A model generated the notes under the pieces. The model ran no database searches. It was not told the DNA's origin and was given only the letters and a program-made list of their open reading frames with translations. Position numbers and translations under genes: made by a program. Positions 25,484 through 32,964 of a stretch of 64,000 bases of DNA are shown here, piece by piece; positions within the stretch are counted from its first letter, which is position 1, and the number at the start of each line of letters is the position of its first letter. The DNA comes from CAZHAC01 sp964383855 (lineage in GTDB: Bacteria > Chloroflexota > Dormibacteria > Dormibacterales > Dormibacteraceae): the NCBI GenBank assembly GCA_964383855.1, contig CAYLIP010000003.1, forward strand, positions 1 through 64,000, read 5' to 3'.

Positions 25484-26787
25484 CCTACACCGCGTCGGCC
25501 AGCCATCACGAGCGCGCCCTGGCCGTTCTCGCCGGAGGGGTGAGCAGCAACTTCCGAATGGGCGGACAACCGGTGCCACTGGCGTTCACGCGGGGGGCTG
25601 GTGCGCACCTATGGGATGCCGATGGCAACGACTACGTCGACTACGTCCTCGGTATGGGCCCGGTCATCCTCGGCCACGCGCCCGCGGCCCCAATCCGTGC
25701 TGTCGCCGAGTCCCTCGAAGCCGGACAGCTCTACGCCGGGCAGCACGAAGGGGAGGTCGAGCTGGCGCGGCGCGTGCAGAGGCTGCTGCCGTCCGCCGAG
25801 CTGGTCCGCTTCGGGCTCTCCGGGTCGGAGATGGTCCAGGCGGCGCTGCGAGTCGCACGTGCGGCAACCGGCCGCCGCCTGGTCGTGAAGTTCGAAGGCC
25901 ACTACCACGGGTGGTTCGACACGATCCTGGCGTCGACGGCGCCGCCGCTGGACCGCGCCGGCCCTCGCCACGCCCCGGTGGCGCACCTCCCCAGCGCCGG
26001 CCAGTCCCAGAAGGCCGCCGACGACCTCGCGATCCTGCCCTGGAACGATCTGGCGACGCTGGAGCGTTTCCTGGAATCGCACGCCCATGAAGCGGCGGCG
26101 GTGATCATGGAACCGATCCTCTGCAACACGAGCGTGATCGTGCCTCGCCCCGGGTATCTGGAGGGGGTCCGCGCCCTCTGTGACCGGTACGAAGTCGTGC
26201 TGATCTTCGACGAGGTCATCACCGGCTTCAGGGTTGGTCCTGGGGGCGCCCAGGCACGCCTCGGCGTGACTCCCGACCTGTCGGTGCTGGCGAAGGCGCT
26301 CGGAGCGGGCTTCCCCATCGCCGCGCTGGCGGGCCGCCGGCGCTACATGGACCTGATCGGGGAGGGGCGCGTGCTCCATGGCGGCACCTTCAATTCCAAT
26401 GTCATCAGCGTCGTGGCCGCGATCGCCGCGCTGGACGAGCTCACCGGAGACAACGGTCGCCGTTATGCGGCCATGGAGCGGTTGGGGGAAGAGCTGATGG
26501 CGGGCATCGAGGCACTGGCCGCGTCGTGCGACCTGCCCCTACGAGTACAGGGACTGGGCATGGTATTCAACACACACTTCGGCGACGGCGACCTCCCGAC
26601 CGACTACCGCACCTACGCGGGGGCCGATCTGGCTCGGCAGCGGGCTCTGCTCCTCGAGCTGCAGAATGCCGGCGTCAAGGTGACCAGCCGGGGCACGTGG
26701 TTTCTTTCAACGGCGCACACAAGGGATGACGTCGAGCGAACTCTGGAGGCTGCCGCGGCCGCTTTTGCGGCCGTCGCCCAGCACTAG
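25480..26787 (+). CDS. Class III PLP aminotransferase, glutamate-1-semialdehyde aminomutase-like
   Basis: 435 residues, fold type I. GVSSNFRMGG at the N terminus and GSEMVQAALRVAR resemble GSA aminomutases (HemL). EGHYHGWFD, the cofactor aspartate in IFDEVITGFR (244-251) and the Schiff-base Lys272 in VLAKALGAGFP are intact. Its coupling to a GntR regulator of a catabolic operon argues against tetrapyrrole synthesis and for amination or transamination of an operon substrate such as a beta-amino or keto acid. Confidence 0.88.
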   Translation: MTYTASASHHERALAVLAGGVSSNFRMGGQPVPLAFTRGAGAHLWDADGNDYVDYVLGMGPVILGHAPAAPIRAVAESLEAGQLYAGQHEGEVELARRVQRLLPSAELVRFGLSGSEMVQAALRVARAATGRRLVVKFEGHYHGWFDTILASTAPPLDRAGPRHAPVAHLPSAGQSQKAADDLAILPWNDLATLERFLESHAHEAAAVIMEPILCNTSVIVPRPGYLEGVRALCDRYEVVLIFDEVITGFRVGPGGAQARLGVTPDLSVLAKALGAGFPIAALAGRRRYMDLIGEGRVLHGGTFNSNVISVVAAIAALDELTGDNGRRYAAMERLGEELMAGIEALAASCDLPLRVQGLGMVFNTHFGDGDLPTDYRTYAGADLARQRALLLELQNAGVKVTSRGTWFLSTAHTRDDVERTLEAAAAAFAAVAQH

Positions 26788-27057
26788 CAGCCGAGCCCCG
26801 CCCAAGGGGTGTCTAGGCGTAAAGCGCAGCGTGCCACCCAGGCTTTGACGTAGCTGGTGGACCCGAACGCCGCCCCGATAAGCGCCGCCAGCGGAGCCCG
26901 CACCGGTGTGCTCCGATCAGTCGACCGCGTGAAGAATTCGTTCGACACGTCACCAGACTGCGCCCAACCGGCACTGGCAAACGAGGGACGCTGGTCCCCC
27001 CCGCGAAGGGCCATCCTGATCATGCCACGGCCTCACCTCGCGCTCAGCCTTTAGGCG
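26788..27057. other. 270-bp intergenic region
   Basis: No supported gene. A minus-strand frame (26784-27023) would encode 79 residues with a hydrophobic patch (APLAALIGAAFGS) but has no ribosome site and no family resemblance, so I leave it unassigned. Confidence 0.5.
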
Positions 27058-27516
27058 ATGAGCGCACGGCAACGGGTGAAGTTTCGGCCTGCCAGCCACC
27101 GCCCGCGGCTGGCAGTGCTTGCCCGGGAGCTGATGGTCACCGACGTGGAGACGACCGACCCCCGAGCCTCGCTGGTCATCGCCGCCGAGCAGATGCGGCG
27201 TGTAAAGGTCGGCGCTCTGGTCGTCCTTGACCAGGGCACCGTCATCGGCATCTTCACCGAGCGCGACGTCGTTCGCAGCGTCGCCGATGGCCGAGTTCCG
27301 GCGCTGACCCACGTGTCCGAGTACATGACTCAATCGCCACGCGCAATCCGGCCTGGTGCCACGGTCGCTGAGGCGGCGAGCCTGATGCGGGCCCATCGCA
27401 TCCGGCACTTGCCGGTGACGGACGACCACGGCCGACTGCTTGGCCTGCTTTCGGCCCGGACGCTTCTCTCCGTGAACGTCCGGCCGCCCGTGGGCGAGAT
27501 TGGCGAGCCGTGGTGA
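27058..27516 (+). CDS. CBS-domain pair protein
   Basis: 152 residues: two CBS motifs (about 24-80 and 90-148) with VGALVVLDQGTVIGIFTERDVVRSVA and HRIRHLPVTDDHGRLLGLLSARTLL. Such stand-alone Bateman modules bind adenine nucleotides. Similar proteins (Hrp1 type) belong to the DosR dormancy regulon of mycobacteria, and this gene lies next to a DosR/DosS-like pair. Its stop overlaps the start of the next small gene. Confidence 0.9.
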   Translation: MSARQRVKFRPASHRPRLAVLARELMVTDVETTDPRASLVIAAEQMRRVKVGALVVLDQGTVIGIFTERDVVRSVADGRVPALTHVSEYMTQSPRAIRPGATVAEAASLMRAHRIRHLPVTDDHGRLLGLLSARTLLSVNVRPPVGEIGEPW

Positions 27517-27716
27517 GTCGCATGCGTGTGGTGTTCGCGGTCGGCAAGCCACACGACGTCAGCTGGCTCGCGCCGGCGGCTCTGGCCATCGCCCCCGCCC
27601 GCTCTTCCTTTGTCGTCGTGCCCGCCGCGGACAGGTGGGCCCAGGACTACAGGGTCTTCGATCTGACGGAGGCGAAGATCCCCGCCGGCGAGGCGGCGAT
27701 CGCCGTGACCGCCTGA
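27513..27716 (+). CDS. Small hypothetical protein
   Basis: 67 residues from a GTG that overlaps the TGA of the CBS gene (GTGA). It reads MSRMRVVFAVGKPHDVSWL and ends EAAIAVTA, with no transmembrane helix or known motif. The coupling and normal codon use support it as real. A strong terminator follows directly. Confidence 0.6.
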   Translation: MSRMRVVFAVGKPHDVSWLAPAALAIAPARSSFVVVPAADRWAQDYRVFDLTEAKIPAGEAAIAVTA

Positions 27717-27732
27717 CGGCACCAGCCTGGAG

Positions 27733-27775
27733 CGGGCGCTCGGACCGGTCCAAGCGCCCGTTCTTTTTCTTTGAG
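27733..27775 (+). terminator. Rho-independent terminator
   Basis: Stem CGGGCGCT (27733-27740) / AGCGCCCG (27753-27760), eight perfect pairs, with a loop that itself contains GGACCGGTCC, followed by TTCTTTTTCTTT. It ends the CBS plus small ORF unit. Confidence 0.8.
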
Positions 27776-27806
27776 GGGTTTTCGGTAAAGGGGCCCTCCA
27801 GTAGCC

Positions 27807-27818
27807 GGGACCAGTCCC
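27807..27818. promoter_or_regulatory. GGGAC/GTCCC inverted repeat upstream of membrane protein
   Basis: GGGAC-CA-GTCCC, followed by AAA, resembles the half-sites of the mycobacterial DosR box (GGGACTWWAGTCCC) but with a 2-base rather than 4-base spacer. It lies 115 bases before the gene at 27933. The wrong spacing makes function doubtful. Confidence 0.25.
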
Positions 27819-27932
27819 AAACGGCTCGGGTCACCCGGCCCCTGAACTCGCCAGTGAGGACCTGTCTACTTCTAGTCACGGTGCCGGCTTCCGGGTCGGG
27901 ATCGACAAATCACCACACGGGAGGACTCATCA

Positions 27933-28580
27933 ATGATCACCGCAATGCGCTGGCGGATCATGGCCCTGCAGGCGGTCCTGGTCCTGATTCTTGGTTTCGT
28001 GGCCGGGTTCGCGTTCTGGGCCAACAGCTTCACGACCGGCTACGTCCACGACCAACTGGTCGCCCAGAAGATCTCGTTTCCAGCGGCGAGCGAGATCAAG
28101 GCGGGCGGGGCGCTCGACCCGGCCGAGTTCCCGGCCTCGATCCGGCAGTACGCAGGTACGCAGCTGGACACCGGCGACAAGGCGAAGGAATACTCCAACA
28201 ACTTCATCGGCAAGCACCTGGAGAGCGTGGGCAAGGACCCGCGAACGGGCCAGGTCATCAAGGACGCTCACGGCGACACCTTGACCTACGCGACCATGGG
28301 CACCTACATCAGCCAGCAGCAGGCGGCCGGCGCTCCGGCGAGCGTCATCTCGACGCTGCAATCCGAGCGGACGACCATATTCCAGGGCGAGATGCTGCGC
28401 GGGACGCTGCTCAACGCGTGGGGCTGGTCACAGGTCGGCCTGTACGCCGGCTATGCCGCCTGGGGCCTGACGGCGGCCGCGGTTGCAATGGCGGTGGCCT
28501 TCTTGTTCGAGCTTGTGGTCGGGGTCTACGGAGTCCGCAAGGAGTCCGAATCAGTGGTCCCCCGGGCGACCACGGCCTAA
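27933..28580 (+). CDS. Two-helix membrane protein of unknown function
   Basis: 215 residues with a GGGAGGA ribosome site. Transmembrane helix at about 10-31 (ALQAVLVLILGFVAGFAFWA), a soluble extracytoplasmic domain of about 130 residues, and a second helix at about 175-203 (WGLTAAAVAMAVAFLFELVVGVYG). No family recognised. Sits between the CBS gene and the DosR-like regulator gene, so it may belong to the same stress response. Confidence 0.75.
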   Translation: MITAMRWRIMALQAVLVLILGFVAGFAFWANSFTTGYVHDQLVAQKISFPAASEIKAGGALDPAEFPASIRQYAGTQLDTGDKAKEYSNNFIGKHLESVGKDPRTGQVIKDAHGDTLTYATMGTYISQQQAAGAPASVISTLQSERTTIFQGEMLRGTLLNAWGWSQVGLYAGYAAWGLTAAAVAMAVAFLFELVVGVYGVRKESESVVPRATTA

Positions 28581-28688
28581 TGCGACAGCCATCGTGTCCG
28601 AAGGAGCCGGGGCCGCAAGCCCTGGCTCCTTTGAGACCCGGCAGAGCATCACAGCGCTCACACGGCGCAGGCGTGAGGGAGCCCTAAG

Positions 28689-29360
28689 ATGGCGATGAGA
28701 GTGCCGCCCCAGCGACTGCGGATCATGCTCGTCGACGACCACGAGGTCGTGCGCGGCGGCATCCGTGCCCTGCTCGAGTCGCACGCCGATCTCGACGTGG
28801 TCGCCGAGGCAGGCTCGGTGGCGGAAGCCGTCAGGACGGCCGGTGCGGTCAGGCCCGACGTTGTCGTCATGGATGTCCGTCTCACGGACGGCAGCGGCAT
28901 CGAGGCGACGCGCGAGATTCGTACTCAGCGGCCCGATACAAAGGTGCTGATGCTGACCTCATTCGCCGACGACGAGGCACTGTTCGCGTCGATCATGGCC
29001 GGCGCGTCCGGTTATGTCTTGAAGCAGATACGAGGCGGCGACCTGGTGCGCGCCATCCGCACCGTCGGCGACGGTCAGAGCCTGCTCGACCCGACTGTCA
29101 CCGCGGCCGTGCTCGAGCGGCTGCGCAAAGGCAAGCACCTGCTCCGTGACGAGAAGCTGGCCCGCCTCAGCGCCCAGGAAGAGAGGATCCTGGCTCTGGT
29201 CGCCGACGGCCTCACCAACAGGGAGATCGGTGACCGGCTGCGCCTGGCCGAGAAGACGGTCAAGAACTATGTCTCGACCATTCTCTCCAAGCTCGAGGTG
29301 GCGAGGCGGGCGGAGGCGGCGGCATATCTGGCGCGACACGCAGGAACGCCGGGCGCCTAG
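28689..29360 (+). CDS. DevR/DosR-like response regulator
   Basis: 223 residues. Receiver with acidic pair in LVDDHEVV, phosphoacceptor Asp62 (VVVMDVRLTDGSG), TS switch (VLMLTSFADD) and Lys in GYVLKQIRGG. C-terminal LuxR-type helix-turn-helix LSAQEERILALVADGLTNREIGDRL and KTVKNYVSTILSKL. RLAEKTVKNYVS is very like mycobacterial DevR/DosR. Convergent with the DevS-like kinase, the two stops being 8 bases apart. Probably controls the CBS, PPOX and stress genes around it. Confidence 0.9.
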   Translation: MAMRVPPQRLRIMLVDDHEVVRGGIRALLESHADLDVVAEAGSVAEAVRTAGAVRPDVVVMDVRLTDGSGIEATREIRTQRPDTKVLMLTSFADDEALFASIMAGASGYVLKQIRGGDLVRAIRTVGDGQSLLDPTVTAAVLERLRKGKHLLRDEKLARLSAQEERILALVADGLTNREIGDRLRLAEKTVKNYVSTILSKLEVARRAEAAAYLARHAGTPGA

Positions 29361-29372
29361 AGGCGCCTCTAG
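29357..29372. other. 16-bp perfect palindrome holding both stop codons
   Basis: CTAGAGGCGCCTCTAG. The TAG at 29358-29360 ends the plus-strand regulator and the symmetric TAG (plus-strand 29369-29371) ends the minus-strand kinase. No T run on either side, so it is not a standard terminator. Confidence 0.6.
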
Positions 29373-30982
29373 CGCAGAGGGATCGAGGCTCGGAGCCGCG
29401 TCCCACGGCCCGGTCGCGATGCTATCCGTAGTGAGCCGCCCATCCGCCTGACTCGGTTCTCGAGGTTGCCCAGGCCCTGCCCGCGATTGCCCTTCTTTAC
29501 ATCGAAGCCTTGGCCGTCGTCGGCGACCACGAGTGCCGCACGCATGCCCTCGCGAGCAAGCGCGATCGAGACCTGCCCGGCGGCCGCGTGGCGTCCGGCG
29601 TTGGAGAGCGCCTCGCGCACAAACTGAACGACGTCGGCGGAGCGCGGGGCGAGCGCCGCGGCTACTTCCGGGTCAATCTCGACTTGCGTGTCGACGTGCG
29701 TTCGTGCCGCGAAGTCGTCGGCCAGCTCGCGGATCGCCTGAGCCAGCTGGCGGTCGGCGAGAAGCCCCGGGCGCAGGCCGAAGATGTAGTTACGGAGATC
29801 CCGGATCACGCGGTCGATCTCGTCCACGGCGTGCTCGAGCCGCGCCTCGACGGCGCCGCCCGCCGTGAGCCCGATCGCCTGCAGATTCATGCCCACCGCG
29901 AAGAGCGACTGGATGACGCCGTCGTGCATGTCCTTGGCGATCCGCTCCCGGTCCTCGAGGATGGCAAAGCGCTGAGCGTCGCGGCGGGCGCGCCCATAGT
30001 CGTAGGCGATCGCCGCCTGCTCCGCGAACGCTTCCACGATCCGTGCCTGCGCGTCGATGATCGCGGGCCCACCGACCCGGTTCGCGACCGCGAGGGTCCC
30101 GAAGGCGCCGCCATCGACGACGAGGGGCACGAACAACGCCGGGCCCATGCCGCCGGCGGCGACCATGGGCTGGTAAGCGCGTTCGTCCCTGGACGCATCC
30201 GCGACCAGCACCGGCCGGCCGGAGGCCATGGCATGGCCTGAGATCGATCCGTGGCGAGGCACGTGCAGTCCGAGCAGATCCCGGCTGCGGTTGCCGTCGG
30301 CCGCGCTGATGACAAGCTCACCGCTTGTATCGGCCGTGATGACGGTAGACGTGTCGGCGTCGACCAGCTCGCGAGCGTGCCTGCAGATGAGGCTGAGGGT
30401 GCTCTCGGGATCCACCCCGGAGAGAATCGCGCTCGAGACCTGGCGGGTGGCGTCGAGCCAGGCCTCTCGCGCGCGCGCCTGCTCATAGAGGGTGGCGTTG
30501 GCGATCGCCACGCCGGCCTGAGTGGCGAGCATGCGAAGGTCGAGCTCGTCCTGCTCGCTGAAGGGGCCGCCCGAACGCTTCTCAGTCAGGTACAGGTTGC
30601 CGAACACACGTCCCATGGCCATCACGGGGGCGCCCAAAAAGGTGTGCATGGGCGGGTGGTTGGCCGGGAATCCGACGGATCGGGGATCGACGGCGATGTC
30701 GGCGAGGCGCAGCGGCCGCGCGTCGTTGATGAGGATGCCGAGGATTCCCCGCCCCTCGGGCAGCGCACCGATGGCCGCCCGCTCCCGAGCCGAGATGCCG
30801 GAGGTGATGAACTGGGACAACCGGCGGCGGTCGGCGTCGATCACCCCGAGGGCGCCGTAGCGCGCGTCGGTGACCTCGACGGCGAGGTCGACGATCCGCT
30901 GCAGGACGATCGGCAGCGACAGCTCGGACGCTAAGGCAACGCCCGCTTGAAGCAGGAGGTCGCGGCGATCGATCGTGCTCAA
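29369..30982 (-). CDS. DevS/DosS-like GAF sensor histidine kinase
   Basis: 537 residues: GAF-A (about 20-165), GAF-B (about 185-330), HisKA_3 box ERERIAKDMHDGVIQSLF with His353, and HATPase_c with DDGQGFD and GRGTRLRASIPL. In GAF-A the segment VGFPANHPPMHTFLG aligns with the part of M. tuberculosis DosS that holds the proximal heme ligand His149, here His109. A b-type heme and sensing of O2, NO or CO are therefore likely. No membrane helix. The TTG start has no ribosome site. Partner of the regulator at 28689. Confidence 0.9.
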   Translation of the reverse strand: MSTIDRRDLLLQAGVALASELSLPIVLQRIVDLAVEVTDARYGALGVIDADRRRLSQFITSGISARERAAIGALPEGRGILGILINDARPLRLADIAVDPRSVGFPANHPPMHTFLGAPVMAMGRVFGNLYLTEKRSGGPFSEQDELDLRMLATQAGVAIANATLYEQARAREAWLDATRQVSSAILSGVDPESTLSLICRHARELVDADTSTVITADTSGELVISAADGNRSRDLLGLHVPRHGSISGHAMASGRPVLVADASRDERAYQPMVAAGGMGPALFVPLVVDGGAFGTLAVANRVGGPAIIDAQARIVEAFAEQAAIAYDYGRARRDAQRFAILEDRERIAKDMHDGVIQSLFAVGMNLQAIGLTAGGAVEARLEHAVDEIDRVIRDLRNYIFGLRPGLLADRQLAQAIRELADDFAARTHVDTQVEIDPEVAAALAPRSADVVQFVREALSNAGRHAAAGQVSIALAREGMRAALVVADDGQGFDVKKGNRGQGLGNLENRVRRMGGSLRIASRPGRGTRLRASIPLR

Positions 30983-31017
30983 AGGCGCGACGAGGTTAGC
31001 AAGGTCATGATCCGGGT

Positions 31018-31031
31018 GGGACGGTAGGCCC
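31018..31031. promoter_or_regulatory. Candidate DosR-like box
   Basis: GGGACGGTAGGCCC matches the 14-base core of the mycobacterial DosR box (GGGACTWWAGTCCC) at 11 positions, including both outer triplets. It lies in the divergent spacer between the DevS-like kinase (start 30982) and the CBS gene (start 31067), its centre 42.5 bases from each start codon. Confidence 0.45.
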
Positions 31032-31066
31032 TATGGCGCCGCCGCAGGCAGAGGCAACATCTGCGC

Positions 31067-31672
31067 ATGGCCAGCGACGGACCCGACGCCGTTCTCGCCG
31101 ACATCATGACTCGAAATGTTCACGTGGTCGCGCCGTTCACGCCGGTAGCTTCCGCGGCCCGGACCATGGACGACAACCGGGTCGGCGCGGTGCCGGTCGT
31201 GGACGCCAGCGGCGTCGTGGCCGGACTCCTCTCCCTCACCGATCTGGTGACGCTATTCATGACGGCGCCGCGGGCACCGAGCACCGCTCGCGACGTGATG
31301 TCGGCGCCGGCGGTGGTGGCGCCGCCGACCATGCCAGTTGCGCAGGCGGCCCGGCTCATGGACCGGCTTCGCATCAGGCACCTGCCCGTGGTCGATCACG
31401 AGGGGCGGCTGCAGGGGATCGTGAGCCGGGGCGACCTGCTCCGCCTCTTTCTACGCGGCGACCACGAGCCTGAACGGCGCCCTTTTGATCGCCGCCGAGA
31501 CGGGCTAACCCGGCCGCCCGGCGACAAGGGTCGGGCGGTCGCTCTCCGTCAGGAGCGCGTGCGACGTGCTGCCCGCGACGATGCCCGCCAGCCCGCCGAG
31601 GCGCCTGGAGCCGACCACCAGGAGGTCGGCGTCGCACCCCGCCTCCGCAGCCAGGGACGTGGGCACAGGTGA
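31067..31672 (+). CDS. CBS-domain pair protein with read-through tail
   Basis: 201 residues. Two CBS motifs (about 12-65 and 76-128): VGAVPVVDASGVVAGLLSLTDLV and RIRHLPVVDHEGRLQGIVSRGDLL. The domain ends near residue 135. The remaining 65 residues are Arg/Asp-rich and lie antisense to a universal-stress-protein remnant, so the tail looks like read-through created by a rearrangement rather than a natural domain. A DosR-like box lies upstream. The stop is 4 bases before the next CBS gene. Confidence 0.85.
   Translation: MASDGPDAVLADIMTRNVHVVAPFTPVASAARTMDDNRVGAVPVVDASGVVAGLLSLTDLVTLFMTAPRAPSTARDVMSAPAVVAPPTMPVAQAARLMDRLRIRHLPVVDHEGRLQGIVSRGDLLRLFLRGDHEPERRPFDRRRDGLTRPPGDKGRAVALRQERVRRAARDDARQPAEAPGADHQEVGVAPRLRSQGRGHR
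31505..31657 (-). pseudogene. Universal stress protein remnant (C-terminal part)
   Basis: Reading the minus strand gives AGCDADLLVVGSRRLGGL followed by AGIVAGSTSHALL and a normal stop, which is the C-terminal third of a UspA domain including the G-x2-G-x9-G-S/T ATP-binding signature (its second Gly is Arg here). The N-terminal two thirds are missing: the frame runs into the start region of the CBS-BON gene. No start with a ribosome site exists. Usp genes are usual companions of CBS genes in DosR-type regulons, so a deletion probably fused the flanks. Confidence 0.65.
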
Positions 31673-31676
31673 GGAC

Positions 31677-32273
31677 ATGAGAGTCAGAGAAGCGATGACG
31701 CGAAACGTGGTCACGCTGCCGTCGACGGCACACATCAAGGAGGCCGCTCAGATGCTCATCGAGCGCGACTTCAGCGCGCTGCCAGTGGTCGATGGCGCGG
31801 ACCTGGTCGGCATCGTCACGGAGGCGGACCTGATGCTGCTCGAGTCGCCGGATCCGAGGACCCGCCTGCGGACGGGCGCGAGCATGGGGCCCAAGCCAGT
31901 GTTCGTGGCCGACGTCATGAGCCGTGGCGTGATCACGGTCGATGCGGACGCGGACCTGGCCACCGCTGCCGAGCTCATGATCCGAGCCGCGATCAAGCAC
32001 CTGCCCGTACTCAACCGTGGCCGGCTGGTCGGAATCCTCTCCCGGCACGACATCGTGCGCGTGATCGCGGCTCCGGACGCTCGGATGGAGGACGCCGTCA
32101 AAGACCGTCTCCTCGGCGAGGGCAGCGGCCTCGCCTGCCTTGGCGTCCGGGTGGAACGCGGCTTGGTCGAGCTCACCGGCGCCGGCGACATGGTCTCTCG
32201 CCGGTTGGCAGACTCGCTGGCTCGGTCTGTCCCAGGCGTGATCGACGTCCGATTCGTCGATAAGAGGAGCTAA
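31677..32273 (+). CDS. CBS pair plus BON domain protein
   Basis: 198 residues. MRVREAMTRNVVTLPSTAHIKEAA begins the first CBS motif. The second contains VADVMSRGVITVDADADL and KHLPVLNRGRLVGILSRHDIVR. After about residue 140 there is a BON-like domain (VRVERGLVELTGAGDMVSRR and VPGVIDVRF). AGGTGAGG lies before the ATG. CBS-BON proteins are thought to couple adenylate binding to membrane or stress responses. Overlaps the convergent PPOX gene by 4 bases. Confidence 0.9.
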   Translation: MRVREAMTRNVVTLPSTAHIKEAAQMLIERDFSALPVVDGADLVGIVTEADLMLLESPDPRTRLRTGASMGPKPVFVADVMSRGVITVDADADLATAAELMIRAAIKHLPVLNRGRLVGILSRHDIVRVIAAPDARMEDAVKDRLLGEGSGLACLGVRVERGLVELTGAGDMVSRRLADSLARSVPGVIDVRFVDKRS

Positions 32274-32683
32274 CCGGAAATCGGAAAGCGCCGCCCGGTC
32301 ACGTCGTCGATCCGAAGCGCCAGGTGGACCGGCCGCTCGCCGGGCGCCAGGGGCGTTACGGTCTCGGTTTGCAGCGCCACCGAACGATGATCAACCGCTC
32401 CGGTGATGTCCTCCAGGGTGCCGCGAACCGTCACACTCCAGGCGCGCCGACCGGAGTCGATGCCATCGATCTCGAAGGCGGCGCTCAGCCTGGTTGCACG
32501 GTCAAGGAGCCCGTCGTGCCGGGTGTGGATGACGAGCCCACCCGGGCCAAGCGCGTAGTTGACAGGGACGATGTCGGGCCGTCCGCCAACCAGAATGGCC
32601 AGCCGGCCCAGCCCGTGCCGCGCCAACAAAGCAAGGCACTCGTCGCGGCTGAGGACTTCGATGGAAGCGGGTTCCACGCTCAT
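32270..32683 (-). CDS. Pyridoxamine 5'-phosphate oxidase-family (FMN-binding split barrel) protein
   Basis: 137 residues. LSRDECLALLARHGLGRLAIL, GGRPDIVPVNYALGPGGLVIHT and RRAWSVTVRGTLEDI match the split beta-barrel of small PPOX-like flavin or F420 binding proteins. The ATG at 32683 fits the family N terminus; the frame is open further. Related genes occur in mycobacterial dormancy regulons, consistent with the DosRS-like neighbours. Confidence 0.87.
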   Translation of the reverse strand: MSVEPASIEVLSRDECLALLARHGLGRLAILVGGRPDIVPVNYALGPGGLVIHTRHDGLLDRATRLSAAFEIDGIDSGRRAWSVTVRGTLEDITGAVDHRSVALQTETVTPLAPGERPVHLALRIDDVTGRRFPISG

Positions 32684-32698
32684 GCGGCCATGTTGTCG

Positions 32699-32742
32699 CA
32701 CGCGACGCGTGAGCGGGACAGGCCAATGACCTGTGTCGCGTG
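32699..32742. promoter_or_regulatory. Nested inverted repeats in divergent spacer
   Basis: Outer arms CACGCGAC (32699-32706) / GTCGCGTG (32735-32742) enclose inner arms ACAGG (32718-32722) / CCTGT (32730-32734). They lie between the PPOX start (32683) and the small membrane gene (32806). Could be a regulator site or an RNA stem. Confidence 0.35.
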
Positions 32743-32805
32743 GGCCACAGGACCCTCGGCTGCCGGCCTCTATCCAGCGACCATTGAGGCATTCGGAGGT
32801 ACGCC

Positions 32806-32937
32806 ATGGGCATGGGCTATGCATTCGCTGGGCTCCTGGTTCTGATCGTGATGGTGCCGATCGCCGGCCTTGTGTGGTTCGCCCTCGACGAGCTGCTCAC
32901 GCACGGCGGACGCGACGGCCACCAACGCCCCGTTTAA
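32806..32937 (+). CDS. 43-residue single-helix membrane protein
   Basis: GGAGGT lies five bases before the ATG. The product starts MGMGYAFAGLLVLIVMVPIAG, one transmembrane helix, and ends in a charged tail with THGGRDGHQRPV. The stop TAA is 27 bases before the cupin gene, so the two are probably co-transcribed. No family recognised; the strong ribosome site supports expression. Confidence 0.7.
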   Translation: MGMGYAFAGLLVLIVMVPIAGLVWFALDELLTHGGRDGHQRPV

Positions 32938-32964
32938 CGCAAGACGGCACCCCGGAGGTACCAA

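Noticed and set aside
26784..27023. 79-residue minus-strand frame with a hydrophobic patch
   Set aside because: No ribosome site, no family resemblance and poor codon pattern.
27807..27818. Full DosR box upstream of the 27933 membrane protein
   Set aside because: The half-sites are two bases too close together; kept only as a low-confidence inverted repeat.
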